Below, in pieces: positions 44,565-56,100 of a stretch of DNA of 64,000 bases. Each line of letters opens with the position of its first letter. Positions within the stretch are counted from its first letter, which is position 1. The notes beneath the pieces are model-generated. The model saw nothing but the letters and a program-made list of their open reading frames with translations, did no database searches and was not told the origin of the DNA. Made by a program: the position numbers and the translations under genes. This stretch comes from Nymphaea colorata (Eukaryota; Streptophyta; Magnoliopsida; Nymphaeales; Nymphaeaceae): NCBI RefSeq assembly GCF_008831285.2, contig NC_045142.1, forward strand, positions 6,083,501 to 6,147,500, read 5' to 3'.

Positions 44565-46443
44565 GCACCCCAAATCCAAAGGCCCGCCTTGCTCGCCCCT
44601 CCGGGACTGAAACCTTTTGTGGGGAGCCGCCCTTTCTGTGAGGGAGGGACGAATCTAAGCAATTAAGTTGAAACCAATTCAAGGTTACCAAGAAGGTCGA
44701 TGGATCAGTCCTCCTCGGTAAGCGCACGCCGAAGCGGCGAACGATGACTATGCTTCTTCCCAACCGAGATTTCTAGGCAAACGTTTGATCCAAGGGACGG
44801 ACACTCACACTCTTCAGTCTTCAAAGTTGAACTTGGACTTCGTACCAGTGGGTTAGTAGCGTTCAGACCCACCCGTTTCGGCTGGAGTTAACGCCACGCA
44901 TTCAAAATCTAAACTCAATTCGCTCAGAGAAATAGGATCTGAACCAACACCAGGAGTATAAGGCGAAAAAGAAAAGGACCAGGGTCGTTGGTCAGGACAC
45001 CGTGAACGCTGGAGTCTGGGTTTACATTTATATTTAAAGTTGAAATACTCCAGCTATCGGTCCATGAGGGCCTCTATTACATAAGCTGGAGGCCTTTCGA
45101 TGGCTGTAAAATCCACGTTTTTTTGTGTGTGCATATGTGTAGGAGCTCAAATTATCTGGTCATTCGGAACTCCGTTTAATCACGGCCGCTTGATGTAATA
45201 AATTAGATGAATGTATTCAAAGACACGGTAAATTAGGCGAATGTATTCAAAGACACGGCTCAATGCAATTAATCAGACAATGTGTTGAGATTTCTTTGTC
45301 CATAGAAAAATTCACAAATCTATTATATATATATATATATATATATAATTAGATATGTCATATAACTAAAAATTTAAAATGTGTTGTTGAAACTAAGTTC
45401 TTGAACCATTGTTACACTATAAACTATTGCTGATACTCATGTGGCCACTGCTTACTTTGGATGGACAGTCCTATATCAATATATGAATTGTGGTTCTATC
45501 AATGTTATTAAGAGGGTGCATTATATGCACCCGAAGGGAATAGCTCGAACGGGAGGACTTGGGGTGCATTGGTGGCCCATCTTCAATTTGGAACTCACAG
45601 GGCGCTATGCTCTTACTCTTACACCATAAAAGAAGTGTGTCTTTCGTGCAAGTTGAAACATGCAGAAATCTCAATACTTATACGAGGTTTGAACTTAGCT
45701 TGGGATCTTGTAAGGGGAAGGAGAGGAGAGTTTCTGCTCTGTTACCAGTGGTAGGACAACCCTCTTCCTCACCCAAAAGGATGCATTATATGCATGATTG
45801 CATCGGCATAGATTGGCATAGTTTTTAATTCTAAAAATAACAGGAAACATTTTAAAATGATCACACGCTTGGAGCATGAAACCCTTTAAAATAAAATCAA
45901 AACTTGCTTTCTCGTAAAATATATGGCTGTAACAAGACTCTCATTATCCAATTCAAATGATCATAATAAAAGCACAAATGAGAATGCATTTTCTTTGAAT
46001 CACCTGTATCATATAAACTAAACTTTTTTAGTGCTCCATGCCCGAAAAAAAAGAGAGACGTCAACACAGCTAAATCTAAAGCTTTTATAAACAGCAAAAA
46101 AACACTTATCTATTAATCACTTCATTCAGCTCTATGCAACTATGGTTGACCTGAAGAACAAACATTTTTGGTACTTCATGCGGGTTACATTCTTCTTTCT
46201 TCTCAAAGGAATGACCGCATAGGGCCATCACATACCACATATATCTAAACTAAAGAATCTTCGTATATAGTTCCAATTTCATACGCATATACCGAGTTTC
46301 CGAAGTACCCGTATCAATCCTATGGCCACCTTGTACAGACCGTCCAGGGTTCGCCATGGCATGCTCTGTGCTTGATGATGCAAAACTAAAGAGACGTCTT
46401 CTACGCTCAGAAGGGAGCAGAGGTGAAGAAGGAGAAGGCAAGG
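44565..46443. promoter_or_regulatory. Divergent intergenic region between ELP6 and MECR
   Basis: 1.88 kb separates the two start codons, so each gene probably has its own promoter at its end of the interval. The middle holds an (AT)n tract (45324-45348) and a block between two TGCATTATATGCA palindromes (45517-45529 and 45782-45794) that may be a decayed insertion. Just upstream of the MECR ATG the sequence becomes purine-rich. No TATA box was assigned. Confidence 0.4.
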
Positions 46444-46655
46444 ATGAGTGGCAGCATTGCTATCGGCAGGTGCGGTGGAGGTAGAGAAGCAACGAGATTG
46501 TCCCAACGGATTCCACCCTTTTTCCGGCGATGTCTCCTCTCCGCGCCGCCAGGTCGCCGCTCTCTCCTCCGCGTCTTCTCTTCTGCGTGCAGCGCCTCCC
46601 CACCTTCCAAGGCCGCCGTCTACGATCAGGAGGGCCCCCCTGTCGAAGTCACCAG

Positions 46656-46696
<41 letters not shown>

Positions 46697-49600
46697 TCTT
46701 TCTTGTTCACTCTCGTAGTTAATTGTTGGGAATTCGATCGTACCCATTTATTCTTCGTCTGCTCCTCAACAGCTTCTTGCTTTTCTGAAGAAACAGAGCC
46801 ACCATTGGTTGGACATGTAAAAAATGCTTGAGATTATTCTTTTTTGAACAATGCAACATGGCACTGACCACTCTCATTATCTCTGAAATGGGTGTCCGGG
46901 TTTCCGTTTTTGTATTATGGAGATAAGGAACTGTTGTTTCAGAGGTCTTAAGCTCCTCCTACCGTTCCAGGTTATAGTTGGTGTCATAATTCGATTTCCA
47001 AAGCATGATTTGCCTCATTACTTATGTGGTTTATTTTATTGGTTGCATCACAATTCATAAGAAAAACTAAAAGAGTAACCTCCATAGCTTAACATGAATT
47101 GTATTATGGAAATAAGGAACTGTTGTTTGATAGATCTTAAACTCCTCCTACTGTTCCAGGTTATAGTTGGTGTCATAATCGTGCGCTCCGTTCTGATATT
47201 CATGGTTTCAAACCTGCAGATTGGTTGATCTTCCTCCCGTCAACTTAAGCGAAAAAGATGTTTGTGTCAAGATGCTGGCAGCACCAATCAATCCCTCCGA
47301 CATCAATAGAATTGAAGGTGCGATTTTAAGCGTAGACACTTTTCAGAGTCGAATGGATCTTGTTTACAATTTTTTTGATCTACCATTTTTGTGTCAATAA
47401 TAGCATATATGAATTTTGCAATTTCATGGAGGTGATATATCATATATGTTGATTGTTGAGTAAGATGTTTGTACTTTATTAAATAAAATGCTTTCTTTCG
47501 CATAGGTCGTAGATGACAGGAAAATTATAATCTTCAAGGCAAATAACTTGGCAGAAGTACGATTTGCAGAAGCACTCGACAGTAGTTCTGAAATTTGGTT
47601 CTAGAGCATGCCATTCGACTTAACTGTGCAGCCATTCTTATTTTCAATTCAGATACACAATGACAAAGAGCTGAATAAAGTAGGAAGCACAGTATGGAAC
47701 TTTGTTGAAATTAAGGAAGACTTGCTTTAACTTGTAAAGTATATATGCTTTCGATATTTTGTTATATAAAAGCATATTCACTAAAATATTATGAAAAACA
47801 TATGATGGATAATTAAGTGATTAAAGATGCACAAAGGCATATCCACATTCACTGTCATGTACATATGATGCTATTTGACGCGTTTTCAGTATGGGATCTA
47901 ACATCTTGGAGCTCCTAGGTCTACTAAGACTACTTTGGTTATTTAATTGTATTACTGTGTGGTTGGAAAAAACAAAGAGTCTTTTCCTTTTAATTAATAC
48001 TTTGAGGATCTGATATGCTTTTTCAGAGTTTGACCTTTTCACTAACTAGGTGGAGGTCTCTTCCTGCAAGAGGGAGGCGCCCGGGGGTGGGGAGTGGGTG
48101 GGGTGGTCTGCCAAGCTTGTAACCAAGAAAATTTTGTTTTTATGTCATTTTTTTTACTACTGCTATTATCTATAATGCTAGAATAAGAATTTGTGAGAAA
48201 AGCCTTTAATCATGGTATGCAGTTTGAAGTTTAAACTGATAGTCCAAGACATTCAGACCCACTCTTGCAGTTATCCATTGCAAATATTTTCTTGTGTTGC
48301 ATTTCATTTTTTCAGTTTTTCTATGTAGATATATCAATGTTTTCATGTTATCGTTTGTTTATTTTGATACATCTTTTCCTTTTACATTGCTATCTTGTGT
48401 TTTTTTTTTCAGCTTTGATTTTTACTTCTAGGCTTCTAGCATTTAGGTGAAATTCTAGTTTCAAGTTGGTTCTGCTCAGATTACCCTACCTGTTGGTTTA
48501 CAAAGGAAAGCATATGGTTCTGCTTAGATATTGTAAGATCTCACAGGCTTCTGATATTATATCTTATCTTGGCTGCTGATTCCTATGTGTTTTTTAGTAT
48601 TGAATTTCCTTTGCTTTTTTCCTGCATGTCATCTTTTATTCCTTTTGCAGGTGTATATCCAATCCGGCCACCAGTACCTGCAATTGGTGGATATGAAGGG
48701 GTTGGGGAAGTATTTTCATTGGGTTCTGCCGTGAGGAACCTTTCTCCTGGTGATTGGGTGATACCTTCTCCTCCATCTTTTGGTAATGTCAGCACTGAAG
48801 TTGCCTGGTCTCCATTGTTCCATTTCTAACTCTTTTCAGTTATGCTGGCTGTCTAATGGTGTTAGGTTGGTGTTCTACTAGACGTGTGCCACAAAAATTG
48901 GCATTTTTTCTGCTATTTGTTGTTTGTACACATGACACAATATGTGATTCTTAGGGACATGGCAGAGTTATATTGTCAAGCCAGAGGATGCATGGCACAA
49001 AGTTAGAAAAGATATTCCTATGGAATATGCTGCCACAGTGACTGTAAATCCTTTGACAGCTCTCCGGATGTTGGAGGATTTTGTTGATCTCAAATCTGGT
49101 ATCACATGCTTATCTTGATCAGTTGCAGCCTACTAGATTACTTTTGTGCATCACCTTGCATCTAAAAGAGGTTCTGGAAATGTTCAGGAGATGTTATTGT
49201 ACAGAATGGCGCAACAAGTATTGTGGGTCAATGTGTTATTCAACTTGCACGGGCTAGAGGAGTCCACAGTGTTAATATTATCAGAGACAGGTGCACCATT
49301 TTATGCATGTTATGCAATCTATTCTTGACATTCTTCAGCGACATTTTGTGGGTGACAACTAGAATTAATTTTGTTTGTGTTGTGGTTTTTGCTGACCTTG
49401 CACAATCTTTTTAGTCCCTTGGACATAGGGGAACTGTTAAAATTTTCATATCTTGATGTAGACAGAATAACTTCCTGTTTCTGAATATGATTATGAGAAA
49501 GTTTAGGGTGCAGTTAACATTATATTTCTTCCAACCACTTGATCATTACATTTTGGGACTTATGATCTTGTAAATTCTCCATGTTTCAATCATATTGACA

Positions 49601-50909
49601 AGTGGTTGCATGTTACTCTTTGGTACATAATATTGCTTCCTGGCTGCTTATTACTGCATAATCTATGTTCTGTATATAAGTAAATGTGAATCTTGCTTGA
49701 TTGTTGTTTAAAGTTTAACAAAATCCAGATCCGTGGCTAGGGCCATGCACGGCATCTTTCATTACCGTTATTGCTGGTTTCAGTTTTCCCTTTATTTTGT
49801 TTTAGTGGGCAGCAACCGTTACATGTATAGTGAAATGCATATTACCTTCAGGACCTTCAAAAAATTGTTTTTAGTTCTTTGTTTTTTATTATTATTGCTT
49901 CCAACATTGTTTTGTTTGCTGGCACAGGCTTGGCGCAGATCAAGTGATAAAGAAACTGAAAGAGCTTGGTGCAAATGAGGTTTACACTGAAAGCGATTTG
50001 CAACTGAAGGACATCAAGGCTTTTTTGGTAGAATTGCTTGCTCTTACTGAGATTCACTAGTGTAGGCGAGACCTTGTTAACGTTCTGTTGTATCCTTGAG
50101 CTTTTGGGGGCTCTGCCTGTTTAATTCGTTTCCTCATATCCCTGAACATTTTTGGGACTCTGCCATCTAGTTTTTTGTTAATTTATCTCCACTAATAAGA
50201 TACTATATTTGTTGCATCTGAAGTATCTTTTGTTTGTGTCATACTTCTAGCGTGGCCTTCCTGAACCCGTATTAGGTTTCAACTGTATTGGTGGAAATGC
50301 TGCCAGTTTGGTGCTTAAGTTATTGAGGTGAGAGGCTTCCTTAATTAAGATGTGATTCCATATTAATTGTTGCTTTCAACAGATTAATACAAGATTTGAC
50401 TTTCCACAGGCATGGAGGGACTATGGTGACTTATGGTGGCATGTCTAAGAAGCCAGTCACTGTTTCCACTTCATCTTTCATTTTTAAGGTGAATCTGAGG
50501 ACAATTTTTTTCTAGTCATGTCAGCCGTTAATGGTCAACTACCAGACCTTTTATTTTCTTTAAAAAGAGATCATGTTCTTATTGTGCTGGGTTGTAACAG
50601 GATCTTGCACTCCGTGGCTTTTGGTTGCAAAGGTGGATGACTTCAGACAAGGCAAAGGAATGCAGGGTAATGATTGATTATCTGTTGAGCTTAGTGAAGG
50701 ATGGGCAATTGAAATACGAGTATGTCTCTCATTCTACAACCCTGCCACCAAGTTTATTACTACTTATTTTAGTGTTGGATTGTTCTGTAATCATATGTGC
50801 ACTTTTTTTCAGGCTGCAAATGGTTCCGTTTGAGAGTTTTGATCTGGCTTTTTCCAGGGCACTAGGGAAACATGGGAGTCATCCAAAACAGGTTCTGAAA
50901 TTTCACTAA
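46444..50909 (+). CDS. MECR: Mitochondrial trans-2-enoyl-CoA/ACP reductase (MECR)
   Basis: Ten exons join in frame: 46444-46655, 47220-47317, 48651-48782, 48955-49098, 49188-49290, 49928-50027, 50251-50327, 50410-50488, 50601-50719, 50813-50909, giving 386 aa. Residues 1 to about 55 are Arg/Ser-rich with few acidic residues, a mitochondrial presequence. The MDR-family body follows: PPVNLSEKDVCVKMLAAPINPSDINRIEG, then GVYP with the conserved catalytic Tyr106, GGYEGVGEV, the NADPH-binding QNGATSIVGQCVIQLARARG, LGFNCIGGNA, GGTMVTYGGMS, and a C-terminal FESFDLAFSRAL. The family reduces trans-2-enoyl thioesters in mitochondrial fatty acid synthesis, which feeds lipoate formation. The upstream in-frame GTG at 46423 was not used because the ATG at 46444 fits. 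Confidence 0.95.
46656..46692. repeat. (TC)n microsatellite at the MECR intron 1 donor
   Basis: The run begins two bases into intron 1, right after the exon 1 donor CCAG|GTTCTCTC, so the tract is part of the 5' splice-site neighbourhood. Confidence 0.95.
46912..47179 (+). repeat. 79-bp direct duplication in MECR intron 1
   Basis: The 79 bp at 46912-46990 and 47101-47179 differ at six positions (about 92% identity), with a spacing of 189 bp. The second copy ends 40 bp before exon 2. A local tandem duplication in the intron. Confidence 0.9.
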
Positions 50910-53125
50910 GGCGTGTAAATGTCACTTTCGAATATAAAATATGCTGCTTTACCAAGAGAATTCAATAACTTCTTTCAGCCTTGAATAATATTTTAGATGT
51001 GCTACTGTATTCTCTATTGTTCAGTAATTGGGCTGAATTGGCTTGAATCGGCTAGAGATCGGTGGATTCAAGCTGAATTGGTTGTTTGCTGTCACTTTTC
51101 ATCACGCTTTTTAATATAGAGCAATTGGGTCTTAAGTCATTAGGGTTGGCGTTTCAGTCCCCTATGACACTAAAACTAATTAACTAAAATTGGTTTTTTT
51201 TTTTCAAGTATGAATGTGGAAAATGACAGCACAAGCTGAAAAAACCATGCCATATTCATTATTTAAGTTTCTTTCTTTTATTGAAAAGATGGGGAAATTG
51301 CCTTCTCAAAAAGAATGTATAGATAATTATAAGGAAAGAAAGAGAGAGTGAGGGGGTAAGAGCCTCGTCTTTTACAACAAATTTTTCTGTTTTATATTAA
51401 AATGTTATTGTTAAGGTAGTATTGTGACTATTTATTTATTTAAAGTGTTTACTTTTTTAAACGATTTTTTACTGTTTTTAAACATTTTAAATTCAAAATA
51501 ACATTTTTAATCTCTCTTATTCACAAACGATTCCGATTCGATTCAGCCAATTCATTGATGATTTTGTCAACATTGCCGTCGTTTTCCTAAGACTCTGAGA
51601 CCAGGTTGACCTCGGCTAGCGGTCTGTAGATTTTGTACAGGGATTCTGTTCTTATGAAAATGGTCATCTTCCGAGCTAATTCAAGTACACAGCCAGTTCT
51701 GAATTAGAGCATGAAGCTGTCTATTATCTGTTAGAGCAATGTCAGACCATGAAACTCAGACATCAAGGTAGCTCATTACCGGAGAACGGCTGCTTGGGGG
51801 TTAGGCCCCCAAACCTTTTATTGCCAAAAAATTGGGAGAACTAAGTACAACAAAAATTGGGAGAACTAAGTACAACAAAAATTGGGATCAACAAGAGATC
51901 CTATTCCAATGATGACAAGCTTTGGAAACATCCCAGTCAGATGACTGCTGGGACCAAAATAATCTATAGCTGGAGACGTGTTAAAAAGAAGCTGGCCTAG
52001 CCCGAGAAAGACGAATGCAACTACTTTCTGCGACAACAGCAAAGTGGCCTTCAAATTGTTTCATGGCTTCCATCATTAACTGTCAAGCAACAACTTCCAT
52101 TCACTACTGTTGGAAGAAATCAGTATCCTGTACATGGTCACAACAAGCCCATAAGCCGCCTCAAGGCTTAAGGCTACATCACGAACTTTGTCATTGCAGT
52201 CTCAGCCCGCAGCTCCCCAAATAAAAATGCCTGACACATGCTTAAGTTGTCATACCACCACCTTAATTCCTGAACTCCTTCAAGGTTTTCAAGGATTCTT
52301 GTCAACCTATAAGTTTTAATGGATTATCAGCCTTAAGTTGTTATATCATCCGGCTGAATGGTGTGATGTATTGAAGATTATAACTGTTGCTACCATCTGC
52401 TCCTAAGCTAGGACTTGCATTATTGCATACTTGGAATGCGTCATGGCCATTATAAAGGTGGTCATGGCCGGGCTCCCATCACTCTCTTGAGAAAGTTGAC
52501 CGCAGACTCTATAACCAGTGTTGTCAGAGTTGGCTAAAATAAGTGGCAAACCGATTCAGTTCAATCGCCAATTTCAAGGATACCACATGCTATGTTTGAA
52601 TGATTTTTTTAATATTTTAATTTTTTTATTAATCATTTTTAATATATTTTCTGTATACTTTTTAAAAAATGTTTTAGACATTTTAACTAATTTACAACTG
52701 ATTCACCTGAATCTGCATCGGCGGATTCACCCAATCGGTAAGCTCACCAATTCGGGTTCGTGAACCGATTTAATTAACGCTGGTCCTAACCATCTTAAGA
52801 CTGGTATAATGTCTATACATTAATGGGTCCTGAAATTAGCAGTTATGTGCAAAAACTGAAATGCATTTTCTGACCTAAGCCTTTGGTGACTAGATCCATG
52901 CAAGGAAATATTTGAGCAACATACAGTATGGGCTTCCCGGACATCTGATGATAATCACAATTAGCAGAAATAGCCGGTTAACCATTCTTGCATTCAACCA
53001 ATTGCCATCGTCAGAGTTCCTCCAAGGATGGTTGCTTAACATAATACAAAATTTTTTCTCCATTGGAAGAGAAGATAAAAACAATGAGTAGCAAAACGGC
53101 GATGATAAAATTGCCATGCTTACAG
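50910..53125. other. Convergent intergenic region between MECR and the HAD gene
   Basis: Contains the 3' UTRs of both genes. Repeat content: blocks of GAATCGGC/CGATTC words at 51030-51080, 51520-51560 and 52545-52790, suggesting a worn MITE family, and a 25-bp unit (TTGGGAGAACTAAGTACAAC...) repeated in tandem at about 51833-51888. No further coding exon was found. Confidence 0.5.
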
Positions 53126-56100
53126 TCACACGAAGCCTTCCTGCCTCAATATGTAATCTACGGCGTCTCCAACATTATCAACTACCTACAAAAACACGAA
53201 GAGTTTGGGATTTGAAAGCTATTGCCTATGGAAAAGAAGAAACGGGAAAAAGAAAAATCGATCTTTAACTCACGAGATCTGCTGGGAACTGGGGATCGTT
53301 CTCTTTTCCCTTGAAAACTCCTGTCCTTGTCAAAATACTAAACCAAGGGTGACCAGCCTGAACAAAGAATCATGAATGTTACTTTCATAATTGCAAAAAC
53401 AAAAGGCAATCGGCAGTCCTGATGTCCAAATAGTACTCTATCAGGATAAATGAAGAATTGAACAACTCATAAGATTGCTGAATTGATCATTTGCTATTGC
53501 AAAACTTCCGTACATTTGAAGCAAGGTGGCTGTTCTATCATGAACCAGATGAGCATCATTCAGCACTTTCTTAGTGGCAGAGGCACATGGGGCTTATGTA
53601 GGCAATGTCAGCCTGTGTGGCAACACAGACCCATAAAAACTACTTATTTACATAATATCTCATAGTACATATTATTAGCTAAATTACATATCACTGCCCC
53701 TCAGTCATTGAATTTTGAAGGGTGGATCCCTCAGCCAGAAATTTCTGGCTGCGCCACTGATTAACCCAATTAGGATGTTACAAATGGCCAGAGTTCTGTG
53801 ACACAACTGACATGTCACTGTTTCATGGATTGACTATTTCAGAAAAAATTATAGTGAAACACAAAATAAAATTACATGATACACTAACCTGCCGTGCTCC
53901 ACTGATGTCCACTGCCGGGTTATCCCCCACCATGTATATAGTTTTGAATAAATGAGTTCCAGTGATGGTACTGTTTCCCTTATATGGCTCCACATTAGGA
54001 CAACATGGAAGATGACTTAATATGTTTTCTGCATTTCTGAAAACAGATGGATTTGGCTTCCCAAAGCATGTGTACTCAAGAGCATTATCATGAATTCTGC
54101 ACATTATAGGTAACCGGTTTCAAGCTCAAAAGGAGGGAAGCATATGAAAAATTTCTTGTACCCTATGTTTGCATCACAGGAACTTGCCTATTGAAAATGG
54201 CCTCAAGTGCTATGCGATAAGCACCCATTCCAAGACGATTTGTAGGAAACACAGCCTGCATCCAGTCGACGAAGAAAAGAGACGCTTTAAATAACGGGTA
54301 AGAATTAATGGAAACCTATCTAGCTTGCAAAGTTGACTAACCTGGTACTCAAGATCATCATTTGCAAAAAAAAGAGGAGGCTGGTGGGAGTTTTCTCTGC
54401 CAGGCAGACCTCCAGATCTTAAAACATCACACAGTACCTGCAATTTTCATGTGGTTCAATTTGGTTTAGAATATGGTACTTCTGTTAAACAGCATAAGGC
54501 CCCCATAACATTGTGCATATTTGTCTCAATATCACGAATACCTCAGTAATCAGTATGATGTTATCCAAGCTACATAGTGTTTACAAGTGCAGATTAAGTA
54601 GTAATTTAATGAAGTTCCAGATAATACACAGCAAGGAATCAAACTCCTAAAAGAAAAAGGTAAAGTAAGTTAATCATGTCCTTATGCACCTACTAGATAT
54701 GGATGCATTTTTCCCATCAGAGAAACTTTTGAAGGCATAGTTGGACGTCAAATTAACAAAAACTCTTACAAAGTAATGTATTCTAATTTTGGAACACGGA
54801 ATGAATCACAAATTTTAAGCATCTTCTACTTACAGACTAGGAATCACTTTTTATGGATTAATATCCTAAATTTCATTAAGAATGAGACAGCAGAAAAAAA
54901 TTTCGGACAGTTCTATACTCTGAAAAACAAAGCTTCAGAAAATGCTGGCCAGCTTTCTTTATTTAAGTTTCAGAGCAACACGACTGGATTAAGACAACCA
55001 TTGTATAAGCTCTCACATCTCCATCATGTAATTTGATTGCAGAAAGTTGCAAATACATAACATATCTTTACCAATAAGATACACATATCCGCTTTACATC
55101 CACAATTGTACAATGGTAAAACAGCGTGACACAGAGTAGTTGCAGAACCTGGATATCCCTGCCCCAATCAACAGGGTCACTAACAACAAATGCAGCTTCC
55201 ACTCTTTCTGAAAAAACATTCCTCGTATGAGGTGGTTTACATGGTTCTTTTTCTCCCTTATCGATCATGCTCCTGGTTTTCCATGTTTTATATGGGGATA
55301 AGGGATCTATGCCATCAAAGTATGATGCATACTCATCGATTGAAAGAACATTTCTGAAAATAGAAATTGAGAAAAATCAAAATAATGGAAATACCAATAT
55401 AACAGAAATACATATGATGCATAGAAGGAAAAAATATAATAATAATAGTAATAACATGAACTCAAGAGCATAAATGCATAGTTGACCTACTTGAAACCGT
55501 ACTCAAGCATAACATCTGCTGGTTCTCCTTTTCCCACGGCAATGACTAGACCTTCTTTAAACCTGAGCAGGCTCATCCATTAATTTCACGAAACTACATA
55601 TGGAAAATATGTTCTATGCCGATATAGATAATATTCCAAATGTGGCCAACCGTGAATAATTAGAAAAACTTTGATAACATAACCATCAAACTTGCCTATT
55701 TGCAAGATCTTTGAAAGGTGTATGACCCTGTAAAACCTGCATCAGGAAAAGAGGCCAAGAAGGATCTGCAATCTACAATCAAATTCTGAAGAAAAAGCGG
55801 GACATACAGAAACTTTTAAAAGAGACATATAAGTATAAATGCCAACTACATAAGATGTTCAATTGTGGTGGAAGATTTCCAAAATAAATGGCATGACCCT
55901 TCGCTGTTGATAAGCTCAGGAATGCTACCAGTATAATCTTCCTCAAGGTACTTTAATACAAAGAACCATTTCCTAATAAGACTAATATTGAAGAAACGCC
56001 TAAATAAAAAGCATCTTACATGTCATAACAAAGAGGGCCACTAGTCTGTTCACTTTTTAACCCCATCTAGTAGTTCTCAAGATAAACTCTGTTCTGAATA

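Noticed and set aside
44580..44763. Upstream start for ELP6 (TTG at 44579 or further)
   Set aside because: The frame extends upstream only through a TTG. The tandem ATG at 44564/44561 (MMKLLEEVLG) matches the expected length and plant initiation.
46448..46831. 127-codon frame overlapping MECR exon 1
   Set aside because: Alternative frame of exon 1 running into the (TC)n intron. Only the 46444 frame splices in phase to exon 2.
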